Program-made: the position numbers and the translations under genes | Notes under the pieces: generated by a model | Databases searched by the model: none | The model's input: only the letters and a program-made list of their open reading frames with translations | What the model was told of the DNA's origin: nothing | Shown: positions 39,080 through 46,499 of the stretch, piece by piece | Layout of the letters: the number at the start of each line of letters is the position of its first letter | Numbering within the stretch: the stretch's first letter is position 1 | From: Mycobacterium sp. E787 | Lineage (GTDB): Bacteria > Actinomycetota > Actinomycetes > Mycobacteriales > Mycobacteriaceae | Direction: 5' to 3' | Assembly (NCBI RefSeq): GCF_001668725.1 | Contig: NZ_LZKL01000034.1 | Coordinates: forward strand, 1-51,971 | Length of the DNA: 51,971 nt

Positions 39080-39727
39080 ATGAAGATCGCCAACCAGTTC
39101 ACCGTCAGCGCCCCCATCGAACAGGCCTGGGACGTGCTGTGCGACCTGGAGCAGGTGATCCCGCTGATGCCGGGCGCGCAGTTGACCGGCCACGAGGGCG
39201 ACGACTACCTCGGCAAGGTCAAGGTCAAGGTCGGCCCGGTCACCAGCGAGTTCAGCGGCAAGGTGCGCTTCGTCGAGCTGGACCGCGACCAGCACCGCGC
39301 CGTCATCGACGGCAAGGGCAAGGAATCGCGGGGGACCGGCAACGCCGCCGCCACGGTCACCGCTCAACTGCACGAGGACGGCGACCGCACCAGCGTCACC
39401 GTCGACACCGACCTGAAAATCGTCGGCAAGCTGGCCCAATTCGGCAGCGGCATGCTGCAGCAGGTTTCGGAGAAGCTGCTCGGCCAGTTCGTGGAATCGC
39501 TGGAGGCCGAGCTGGCCTCGCAAAATGCGCCGACCCCGGCCGGCGCCGCCACCCCGAGCCCGACGGAACCCGTTCCGGGACCACGCCACGCCGCCCCCGC
39601 GGCCGAGCCCGAACCCATCGACCTGCTCGACCTCGCCGGCGGCGACCAGCTCAAGAAGTACGCCCCCATCGTGCTGGGACTGCTCGCCGCGCTGGTGCTG
39701 GGCTGGTTGCTGGGCCGGAGACACTAG
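39080..39727 (+). CDS. coxG: CoxG family SRPBCC protein with C-terminal membrane anchor
   Basis: 215 aa. Residues about 1-150 form the CoxG/SRPBCC domain (MKIANQFTVSAPIEQAWDVL, then PLMPGAQLTGHEGDDYLGKV). A Pro/Ala-rich linker follows to about 190, and a single hydrophobic segment (IVLGLLAALVLGWLLG) ends with a basic tip. CoxG has been implicated in recruiting CO dehydrogenase to the cytoplasmic membrane and quinone pool, which suits the tail anchor. GAGAGGA upstream (39065-39071) is the ribosome site. It corresponds by position to Rv0369c. Confidence 0.9.
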   Translation: MKIANQFTVSAPIEQAWDVLCDLEQVIPLMPGAQLTGHEGDDYLGKVKVKVGPVTSEFSGKVRFVELDRDQHRAVIDGKGKESRGTGNAAATVTAQLHEDGDRTSVTVDTDLKIVGKLAQFGSGMLQQVSEKLLGQFVESLEAELASQNAPTPAGAATPSPTEPVPGPRHAAPAAEPEPIDLLDLAGGDQLKKYAPIVLGLLAALVLGWLLGRRH

Positions 39728-39733
39728 CGGCTG

Positions 39734-40930
39734 GTGAGCATCCCACTGCTGTTGCGGGGCGTCGACCTGGCGGCGTTCGCCGCCGCCGTGGTCGCGCGCC
39801 TGCGCGGTGCGGGGGTGCCGGTCTCCGCCGACGGGCAGGCGAGCTTCGTCCAGGCGCTCCGGCAGCTGGTTCCCGGCACCACGACCGCGCTGTATTGGGC
39901 GGCGCGGCTGACCCTGGTCAACCGGGTGGAAGACCTGGGCGCCTTCGACGCCGTCTTCGCGGCGGTTTTCGGCGGCGCCTCGGCCGACGGCGCCCCAGAG
40001 CCCGAACCGGTCCTGCCCCTCCCGGGCCCCAAGGCACCCGGCGCCGGGACGCTGCGGCCGGCTGGGAGCCAATCCACCGGCGGCACAAGCGGATTGCCGT
40101 GGACCACGAGGACGGCCGCCGGCGAGGACGGCAGGGAGGCGAGCGTCCTGCTGCCCGATCTGATGCCCAGCCGCATCGCCGCGCGCGCCGACGAACCGTT
40201 CGACCGCTTCGACGCCCAAGACCTTCGGCTGCTCGGCACCTGGCTGGAGCGGACCGTCGCGCGCTGGCCCCGCCGCCGCACCATGCGATTCGAGCCCAGC
40301 CCACGCGGCAAGCGCATCGACCTGCGCGCCACCATGAACGCCTCGCGCGCGACGGGTTGGGAATCGGTGAAAGTGGCGCGAACCCGGCCACGCCGCCGGC
40401 CGCGGCGGGTCGTGCTGGCGTGCGACGTCAGCCGCTCGATGCAGCCGTACGCAGCGGTGTATCTGCATCTCATGCGGGCGGCGGCGCTGCGCCGGGGCGG
40501 CGTCCGCCCGGAGGTCTTCGCGTTCTCGACGTCGCTGACCCGGCTCACGCCGGTGCTCTCGCACCGCTCGGCCGAGGTGGCGCTGCAGAAGGCCAACGCG
40601 AAGGTCACCGACCGCTACGGCGGCACGTTCGCCGGCCGGAGCCTCGGCGCCCTGCTGGCCGCACCGCACGGTAACGCGCTGCGGGGCGCGGTGGTGATCA
40701 TCGCCTCCGACGGCTGGGACGCCGACCCGCCCGAGGTACTCGCCCACGCGATGGCCAGGCTGCGGCGCCGCGCCGCGATGGTGGTGTGGCTCAATCCCCG
40801 TGCGGCGCAGGGCGAATTCCAGCCACTGGCCGGTTCGATGGCCGCGGCCCTGCCCTATTGCGACCTGTTCCTGCCGGCGCACTCGCTGACGGGTCTGCGC
40901 GAATTGCTGCACGAATTGGCGGCCGCCTAG
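39734..40930 (+). CDS. coxE: CoxE-family VWA domain protein
   Basis: 398 aa from GTG 39734. The C-terminal half is a von Willebrand A domain with an intact MIDAS: Asp231-x-Ser233-x-Ser235 (DVSRS), the Thr in GGTFAGRSLGALL and the Asp in IASDGWDAD. The N-terminal half is helical with a variable Pro/Gly-rich stretch (about residues 90-130). It pairs with the MoxR ATPase CoxD in metal insertion into CO dehydrogenase. It is the last gene of the locus; a 6-bp hairpin without a T-run (40942-40960) follows, and no clear terminator was found. Confidence 0.9.
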   Translation: MSIPLLLRGVDLAAFAAAVVARLRGAGVPVSADGQASFVQALRQLVPGTTTALYWAARLTLVNRVEDLGAFDAVFAAVFGGASADGAPEPEPVLPLPGPKAPGAGTLRPAGSQSTGGTSGLPWTTRTAAGEDGREASVLLPDLMPSRIAARADEPFDRFDAQDLRLLGTWLERTVARWPRRRTMRFEPSPRGKRIDLRATMNASRATGWESVKVARTRPRRRPRRVVLACDVSRSMQPYAAVYLHLMRAAALRRGGVRPEVFAFSTSLTRLTPVLSHRSAEVALQKANAKVTDRYGGTFAGRSLGALLAAPHGNALRGAVVIIASDGWDADPPEVLAHAMARLRRRAAMVVWLNPRAAQGEFQPLAGSMAAALPYCDLFLPAHSLTGLRELLHELAAA

Positions 40931-41086
40931 CCCGAGGAGTTCGGTCCACTGGGCGGACCGGTGGGATGAATGCCGCCCAGATCGCCATGACGCTGTCCTC
41001 AGTAACCCCGTACCGAGGAGCGGGCAACGTCGCCCAATTCCTCGACCGCTGAACCGATAGCGGCACCTAACACCGAAGGACACAAC
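40931..41086. other. Intergenic region after coxE
   Basis: 156 bp holding a weak hairpin CGGTCC-N7-GGACCG (40942-40960) and a 28-codon open frame (40966-41052) starting MNAAQIAMTL without a good ribosome site. I cannot support a gene here. Confidence 0.4.
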
Positions 41087-41893
41087 ATGTCAGCACCACG
41101 AAAGCACAACCCGGTCGTCTTCATCCACGGACTGTGGATTCACTCGGCGGCCTGGGGCCCGTGGCTGGAGCTCTTCGAGAGCTACGGCTATTCCGTCTCG
41201 GCGCCCGGGTGGCCCGGTGACGGCCCGACGGTGTCCGAAACCCGTCGGAACCCCGCGGCCCTGAACGGCGTCGGGATCGCCGAGATCGTCAACCACTACG
41301 CCGGTCTCATCCGCTCGTTCGAGGCGAGGCCGATCGTCGTCGGGCATTCCTTCGGTGGCCTGATCGCGCAGCTCCTGCTCGACAGGGGCCTCGCTGCCGC
41401 CGCGGCGGCGATCGATCCGGCGCCCATCAAGGGCGTCAAGGTGGTGCCCCTGGCGCAGGTGCGCTCAGGGTTCCCCATCCTCGGGCACCCGAGCACGCGG
41501 CGCACGACGGTCGCGCTGAACGCCAAGCAGTTCCACTACGCGTTCGGTAACACCCTGTCCAGGGAGGAATCCGACGCGCTGCACGCCGCGGTCAGCATCC
41601 CGGGCCCCGGAAGGCCGCTCTTCCAGGGTGCGGCAGCGAACTTCTCGAGGCACTCGCCGGCCAAGGTCGACATCCGCAACGCCGACCGCGGCCCGCTGCT
41701 GCTGACCTCCGGAACCGACGACCACGTCGTCCCGCTGAAGGTCACCAAGACGACTAATCGGCTTTACGCGAAGGGGCACTCGGACACCGAGTTGCACACC
41801 TTCAAGGGTCGCGGGCACTCGCTGACCATCGACAACGGATGGAAAGAGGTGGCCGACGTCGTCCTGCAGTGGCTCGCGGCAAAAGGGTTCTGA
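41087..41893 (+). CDS. Alpha/beta hydrolase
   Basis: 268 aa, full alpha/beta hydrolase fold without a signal peptide. The oxyanion segment is VVFIHGLWIHSAAW, the nucleophile elbow GHSFGG, and the acid and base lie near TSGTDDHVVP and KGRGHSLTID. Esterase or epoxide-hydrolase-like activity is possible; the substrate is unknown. ACCGAAGGAC upstream supplies a modest ribosome site. It stands alone between the CO dehydrogenase locus and the IclR regulator, which starts 47 bp after its stop. Confidence 0.87.
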   Translation: MSAPRKHNPVVFIHGLWIHSAAWGPWLELFESYGYSVSAPGWPGDGPTVSETRRNPAALNGVGIAEIVNHYAGLIRSFEARPIVVGHSFGGLIAQLLLDRGLAAAAAAIDPAPIKGVKVVPLAQVRSGFPILGHPSTRRTTVALNAKQFHYAFGNTLSREESDALHAAVSIPGPGRPLFQGAAANFSRHSPAKVDIRNADRGPLLLTSGTDDHVVPLKVTKTTNRLYAKGHSDTELHTFKGRGHSLTIDNGWKEVADVVLQWLAAKGF

Positions 41894-41928
41894 GACAACG
41901 GTTGAACACACTCCCGTCACCCGAGAGG

Positions 41929-41934
41929 TAGTCT
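41929..41934 (+). promoter_or_regulatory. -10 element for a leaderless iclR-type transcript
   Basis: TAGTCT fits TANNNT and is followed by exactly 6 nt and then the ATG at 41941. No Shine-Dalgarno is present, so a leaderless mRNA is likely. Confidence 0.55.
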
Positions 41935-41940
41935 GCGCGA

Positions 41941-42723
41941 ATGCGGCTGAGCACCGAGGAAGCCGATGAGCAGCGCAGCGTCAGTGACAGGCTGCTGCTG
42001 ATCATGGACGCCGTTGCGGCCGCGCCCGGCGAGGTCGGCCTGACCGAGTTGGCCAGGCTGACCGGTATCAAGAAGGCGACCGTTCACCGGCTGGCTTCCG
42101 ATCTGTTGGCTCACCGCATGCTTGAACGCGGCGCCTACGGATACCGGTTGGGGCTGCATGTATTCGAGCTCGGCCAGCAAGTTCCCGCTTCACGCCGCCT
42201 GCGAACGAGCGCGAGACCCTTCATGTCCGACCTGGTCACCGCGACAGGCGAAACCGTGCACCTTGGTGTCCTGGAGGGCACGGGCATCCTCTGCATCGAA
42301 AGGCTCACCGGTCGCCGTTCCGCGCAAGCGGCCTTCGGCTCCTGGTTGCCCGCTTACTGCACGGCACTGGGGAAAGTGATCCTGGCCTACAGCCACGAGT
42401 CGGCCGCGGAGCGGACGCTCGCCGAGCCGATGCCGAAGCGGACCGGCGCCACGATCACCGATCCGCTACGGTTGGCACGCGAGCTGGAAAAGATCAGGGA
42501 TGCCGGCGTGGCTTACGACCGTGAAGAATGGACGGCCGGCATCGTGTGCGTCGCCGCGCCGATCGTGGTCGAGGGTTACGTCGGCCGCGACGGGCACCGC
42601 GGCGTGGCCGCCCTTTCGGTGACCGGGCCGGCCGGCCGCATGCAGCCCGCCCGCGTCGCATCGGCGGTGCGTACGGCGGCGCTGACGATCAGCCGTAGCC
42701 TCGGCTTTCCGCAACTGAGGTGA
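41941..42723 (+). CDS. IclR-family transcriptional regulator
   Basis: 260 aa. The N-terminal winged HTH (about residues 14-76) reads VSDRLLLIMDAVAAAPGEVG and then LTELARLTGIKKATVHRLAS. The IclR effector (GAF-like) domain follows, with GETVHLGVLEGTGILCIERL, YCTALGKVILAY and GIVCVAAPIV. Such proteins often control catabolic genes for aromatic or small acids. It is convergent with the two-subunit hydroxylase operon (15 bp between the stops), so control of that operon is plausible but would act at a promoter 2.6 kb away. Confidence 0.93.
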   Translation: MRLSTEEADEQRSVSDRLLLIMDAVAAAPGEVGLTELARLTGIKKATVHRLASDLLAHRMLERGAYGYRLGLHVFELGQQVPASRRLRTSARPFMSDLVTATGETVHLGVLEGTGILCIERLTGRRSAQAAFGSWLPAYCTALGKVILAYSHESAAERTLAEPMPKRTGATITDPLRLARELEKIRDAGVAYDREEWTAGIVCVAAPIVVEGYVGRDGHRGVAALSVTGPAGRMQPARVASAVRTAALTISRSLGFPQLR

Positions 42724-42738
42724 AACCGCGGCAGCGGC

Positions 42739-44856
42739 CTAACGCCGGTCGATCGCCGCGATGAGCTGCTCGGGCGTCAGCGGTAAAGAGCGCACCCGCA
42801 CGCCGAGCGCGTCGTGCACCGCGTTGGCGATCGCGGCGGCCGTCGGGCCCTGGGCGCACTCGCCGATTCCCAGCGGCGGGTTCCCTTGTCCGGCAACCAA
42901 TTCGACGTCGACCGCGGGCACCTCGGAGAACCGCAGGATCGGGTAGGTCTCCCAGGTGTCGCTGGTGACGTTGAACTCGTCGAACCGCACCCGCTCCTTG
43001 AGCGTCCAGCTGGTGGCCTGGATCGCGCCGCCCTCGATCTGGTTCGCCGCGCCGTCGGGATTGATGATCAGCCCGGCGTCCACCGCGATGACCAGCCGGC
43101 GCACCCGGACCTCCTCGACCGCCTCGACCTCGGCGACCACCGCGCAGTACGCGGCCGAATTCTTGTACCGCGCATACCCGATGCCGTGGCCGACGGACTC
43201 CCGCCGCGTCCGGTGACCCCAGCCGGCCCGCTCAGCCGCCACCCGCAGCACGGCCCGTCCGCGCTCGTCCGACAGCTGCGCCAACCGGAACTCGAGAGGA
43301 TCGCGGCCCGCGGCCAGCGCCAACTCGTCCAGGAACGACTCCGCGGCAAAGACATTGACGAACGCGCCCAGCGAACGCAGCGCCGAGGTGCGCAGCGGCA
43401 TCTCGGTCAGCAGGTGGTTGATCACCCGGTAGGACGCAAAGTCATAGCCCGGCACCGAGTTGCGCCCGGTGCCGCCGCCCCACTCGACCGGCGGCTCGCC
43501 GCCCGCGCGGATCGGCTCGCCACCGGCGCGCTCGCTCGCCGCCAGCAACGCCGGCGTCGGCGTCGTGCCGGGGCGACCCATGTAGCTGCCGCTCCAGATC
43601 TCGTGGCGCCAGTCGACGACGGCGCCGTCGTCGCCGCAGTCGGCTGCTATCTCGACAACCGCGGCGGGACCGAAAGGCGCCCAAGCCAATTCGTCGGCCC
43701 GCGACCAGACCACGTGCACCGGGCGTCCGGGCACCACGCGCGCCAGCAGCGCGGCGTCCATGGCGGCGTCGTCGGCGCCGTTGTGCCCGTAGCACCCGGC
43801 GCCCTCGACGTGGCGCACCACCACCGCATCGACCGGCAGGCCCAGCGCGGTGGCCAGTTCACGCCGCAGCACGTGCACGCCCTGGCTGTGCGACCACACC
43901 TCCAGGCCGCCGTCGGCGCCGAACACCGCCGCGGCCGCCGACGGGCCGATCGAGGCGTGCGCCAGGTACGGGCGGTGATAGCGGGCCGCGTGCGACCGCG
44001 CCGTACGGGCAACCGCCCCAGCCTGTTTCGTGGCAAGCACCGACGTCTCGGCCGCCGCCGACACCAGAAACGCGGGCAGGTCGTCCTCGTCGGGCAGGGT
44101 CGGCCGCCGGTCCCAATGGGCGTCGGCGCGCAGCCGCTCGGCCGCGCGCACCGCGACCTCCTCGCGCTCGGCGATCACACCGAGGAACTCGCCGTCGCGC
44201 ACGACGGTCACCACGCCCGGCAGCGCCAGGGTCGGGCCGGTATCGACATCCCGCAGCCGGGCGCCGCGCGACGCCGGCCGGACAATGCGTCCGTACAGCT
44301 GCCCCTCCAGCACCAGGTCGTGCAGGTAGCGCGGTCGCCCGGTCAGCTTGTCGGGCAGGTCCAGCCGCGCGACCTCGGTGCCGACGACCGCGTATTCCGA
44401 CTCAGGCTTGGGCGTCGCCGCCCCGGTCGCCACGCGGTCCAACCGCGAATCGTCGGCGAGTTCCCAATAACTGGTGGCCAGGCCGTGCGGGCCACTGAAC
44501 TCGCCGTCGACGACGTCCAACTCGTCGGGTGCGACGGCCAGCTTGGCCGCCGCCGCGTCCAGATAGATCGCCCGCACCTCGGCGCACGCCTGGCGCAGCG
44601 CCGCCCCCGACTGCTGGATCGACCGGCTCCCGGCGGTGAAGCCCTCGTCGGGACTGCGATCGGTCGACGCGGCGGTCATCCGCACGCGCGCTACACCCAC
44701 GTCGAGTTCCTCGGCGGCGATCTGCGCCAGCGCCGTCAACACCCCCTGGCCCAGCTCCACCTTGCCCGAGCGCACCTCCACGATGCCGTCCGGGCCGATC
44801 CGAACCCATTCGCCCAAAACGGGATTGGCCGCCAGCGACTCCGGCAGGTCACGCAC
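42739..44856 (-). CDS. Molybdenum hydroxylase large subunit, isoquinoline 1-oxidoreductase (IorB) type, cluster 3
   Basis: 705 aa from the GTG at 44856, preceded by GCGGGGGTCGG; longer in-frame starts only translate the small-subunit gene in another frame. The family start VRIGPDGIVEVRSGKVELGQ places it with IorB/nicotinate-dehydrogenase-like large subunits rather than CoxL. Molybdopterin-binding motifs continue with DLPDKLTGRPRYLHDLVLEG, the central HRPYLAHASIGPSAA-like segment, and the C-terminal GIGECAQGPTAAAIANAVHD with the likely catalytic Glu. It probably hydroxylates an N-heterocycle or aldehyde. It overlaps the small-subunit gene by 8 bp. No FAD subunit is encoded nearby. Confidence 0.88.
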   Translation of the reverse strand: MRDLPESLAANPVLGEWVRIGPDGIVEVRSGKVELGQGVLTALAQIAAEELDVGVARVRMTAASTDRSPDEGFTAGSRSIQQSGAALRQACAEVRAIYLDAAAAKLAVAPDELDVVDGEFSGPHGLATSYWELADDSRLDRVATGAATPKPESEYAVVGTEVARLDLPDKLTGRPRYLHDLVLEGQLYGRIVRPASRGARLRDVDTGPTLALPGVVTVVRDGEFLGVIAEREEVAVRAAERLRADAHWDRRPTLPDEDDLPAFLVSAAAETSVLATKQAGAVARTARSHAARYHRPYLAHASIGPSAAAAVFGADGGLEVWSHSQGVHVLRRELATALGLPVDAVVVRHVEGAGCYGHNGADDAAMDAALLARVVPGRPVHVVWSRADELAWAPFGPAAVVEIAADCGDDGAVVDWRHEIWSGSYMGRPGTTPTPALLAASERAGGEPIRAGGEPPVEWGGGTGRNSVPGYDFASYRVINHLLTEMPLRTSALRSLGAFVNVFAAESFLDELALAAGRDPLEFRLAQLSDERGRAVLRVAAERAGWGHRTRRESVGHGIGYARYKNSAAYCAVVAEVEAVEEVRVRRLVIAVDAGLIINPDGAANQIEGGAIQATSWTLKERVRFDEFNVTSDTWETYPILRFSEVPAVDVELVAGQGNPPLGIGECAQGPTAAAIANAVHDALGVRVRSLPLTPEQLIAAIDRR

Positions 44857-45322
44857 GGGCCGACCCCCGCAGCTCGGCCCCCGCGCGCAGCACCGCCGCG
44901 ACCACGCGGTTGTGCGAGCCGCACCGGCACAGGTTGGAGTCCAGGGCGGCACGGACCTCGTCCTCCGTCGGGTCGGGGTTGTCGGCCAGCAGGGCCGCGG
45001 CGGCCACCACGATCCCCGACATGCAGTACCCGCATTGCGCCGCCTGCCCGGCCACCATGGCGCGCGCCACCGGGTGCGGCTGCCCGTCGTCGCCCAGGCC
45101 CTCGACGGTGCGGATCGACTTGCCGGCCACCGACCACAGCGGGGTGTCGCACGAGTACACGGGACGGCCGTCGGCCAGCACGAAACACGCGCCGCACAAC
45201 CCCACCCCGCAGCCGAACCGGGTGCCCTTCAACCCCAGGTGGTTGCGCAGCACGTACAACAGCGGTGTGTCGTCCTCCGCGTCCACCTCGTGGCGACGCC
45301 CATTCACGGTCAGTTCTCCCAT
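44849..45322 (-). CDS. Molybdenum hydroxylase [2Fe-2S] small subunit (IorA type), cluster 3
   Basis: 157 aa from the ATG at 45322, with CTGGAGG upstream; longer starts at 45334 and 45370 are less well supported. The first cluster motif is GCGVGLCGAC followed by SC, and the second CGYC and CRCGSHNR. The CGYCMSGI and CGSH variants are typical of the two-component IorA/nicotinate dehydrogenase group rather than CoxS. It is the first gene of the operon, diverging from the GH76 gene across 46 bp. Confidence 0.9.
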   Translation of the reverse strand: MGELTVNGRRHEVDAEDDTPLLYVLRNHLGLKGTRFGCGVGLCGACFVLADGRPVYSCDTPLWSVAGKSIRTVEGLGDDGQPHPVARAMVAGQAAQCGYCMSGIVVAAAALLADNPDPTEDEVRAALDSNLCRCGSHNRVVAAVLRAGAELRGSARA

Positions 45323-45368
45323 GGCCTCCAGCATCCTCCGGCGACGTGCTAGGGCAGGATCGGCAGAC

Positions 45369-46499
45369 ATGGATCAGCTATGGGCCAACCGGGCGGCCAG
45401 CTCCGAAGCCGCTGTCGCGCAGCGACACCTGAAACGGCTGTGGGCGCTGCCCGGAACCCAGCTGGGGGTGGTGGCCTGGCCGTCGAACCGCAAGGACCGG
45501 CTGTTCGGCACCTGGCACTACTGGTGGCAGGCGCACCTGCTGGACTGCCTGACCGACGCGCAGGTCCGCGACCCGCAACCCCACCGGCGCACGATGATCA
45601 ACCGTCAGGTCCGCTCCCACCGGCTACGCAACAACCTGCGTTGGACCAACAGCTATTACGACGACATGGCGTGGCTGGCGCTGGCGCTGGAACGCGCCGC
45701 CCGGCTCGCCGGCGTCGAGCGCCATCGCGCGCTGCCCAAGCTCGCCGAGCAGTTCGTCACCGCGTGGGCGCCCCAGCACGGCGGCGGCATCCCCTGGCGC
45801 AAGCAGGACCGGTTCTTCAACGCCCCGGCCAACGGCCCGGCCGGCATCTTCCTCGCCCGCTACGGCGACCACCTGCAACGTGCCGACCAGATGAGCGACT
45901 GGATCGACCGCACCCTGATCGACCCCGAGACGCACCTGGTGTTCGACGGCATCAAGGACGGCTCGCTCGTCCGCGCGCAATACACCTACTGCCAGGGCGT
46001 CGTGCTGGGCCTGGAGACGGAGCTCGCCGCGCGCACCGGCGCGGAGGCCAGGACCCGGCACCGGGCCCGGGTGCACCGGCTGGTCGCGGCGGTCGGCGAG
46101 CAGATGGCGCCGGCGGGCGTGCTGCGGGGCGCCGGCGGCGGGGACGGCGGCCTGTTCGCCGGCATCACCGCCCGCTACCTCGCGCTGGTCGCCACCGCCC
46201 TGCCGGGGGACTCCGCCGACGACGCTGTGGCCCGCGACACCGCACGCACCATCGTGCTGTCGTCGGCGAAATCGGCCTGGGACTACCGGCAGACGGTCGA
46301 CGGGCTGCCGCTGTTCGGCGCGTTCTGGGACCGCGACGCCGTACTGCCCCCGGAAAACGCCGCGGGCGGCGAACAGGCGCAATTCGTCGAGGGCGCGGTG
46401 AACGCCTCCGAGGTCGCCGAGCGGGATCTGTCGGTGCAGCTTTCGGGCTGGATGCTGATGGAGGCCGCCTGTAACGTCACCGCCGTGAGCGAGACATGA
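45369..46499 (+). CDS. Glycoside hydrolase family 76 protein (Rv0365c-like)
   Basis: 376 aa. The GH76 catalytic pair is visible as Asp98-Asp99 in TNSYYDDMAWLALALERA, the same motif as in alpha-1,6-mannanases. Other barrel motifs are HYWWQAHLLD, GGIPWRKQDRFFNAPANGPA and YTYCQGVVLGLETEL. The protein has no signal peptide, so it would act inside the cell, perhaps on mannan or lipomannan intermediates; that is inference. Its stop overlaps the ATG of the acetoacetyl-CoA synthetase gene (ATGA). It corresponds by position to Rv0365c. Confidence 0.82.
   Translation: MDQLWANRAASSEAAVAQRHLKRLWALPGTQLGVVAWPSNRKDRLFGTWHYWWQAHLLDCLTDAQVRDPQPHRRTMINRQVRSHRLRNNLRWTNSYYDDMAWLALALERAARLAGVERHRALPKLAEQFVTAWAPQHGGGIPWRKQDRFFNAPANGPAGIFLARYGDHLQRADQMSDWIDRTLIDPETHLVFDGIKDGSLVRAQYTYCQGVVLGLETELAARTGAEARTRHRARVHRLVAAVGEQMAPAGVLRGAGGGDGGLFAGITARYLALVATALPGDSADDAVARDTARTIVLSSAKSAWDYRQTVDGLPLFGAFWDRDAVLPPENAAGGEQAQFVEGAVNASEVAERDLSVQLSGWMLMEAACNVTAVSET

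Noticed and set aside
40942..40960. Intrinsic terminator after coxE
   Set aside because: The stem is only 6 bp and there is no T-run, unlike the two strong terminators in this window.
40966..41052. 28-codon small gene (MNAAQIAMTL...)
   Set aside because: No convincing ribosome site, no partner context and too short to judge composition; noted in the intergenic entry only.
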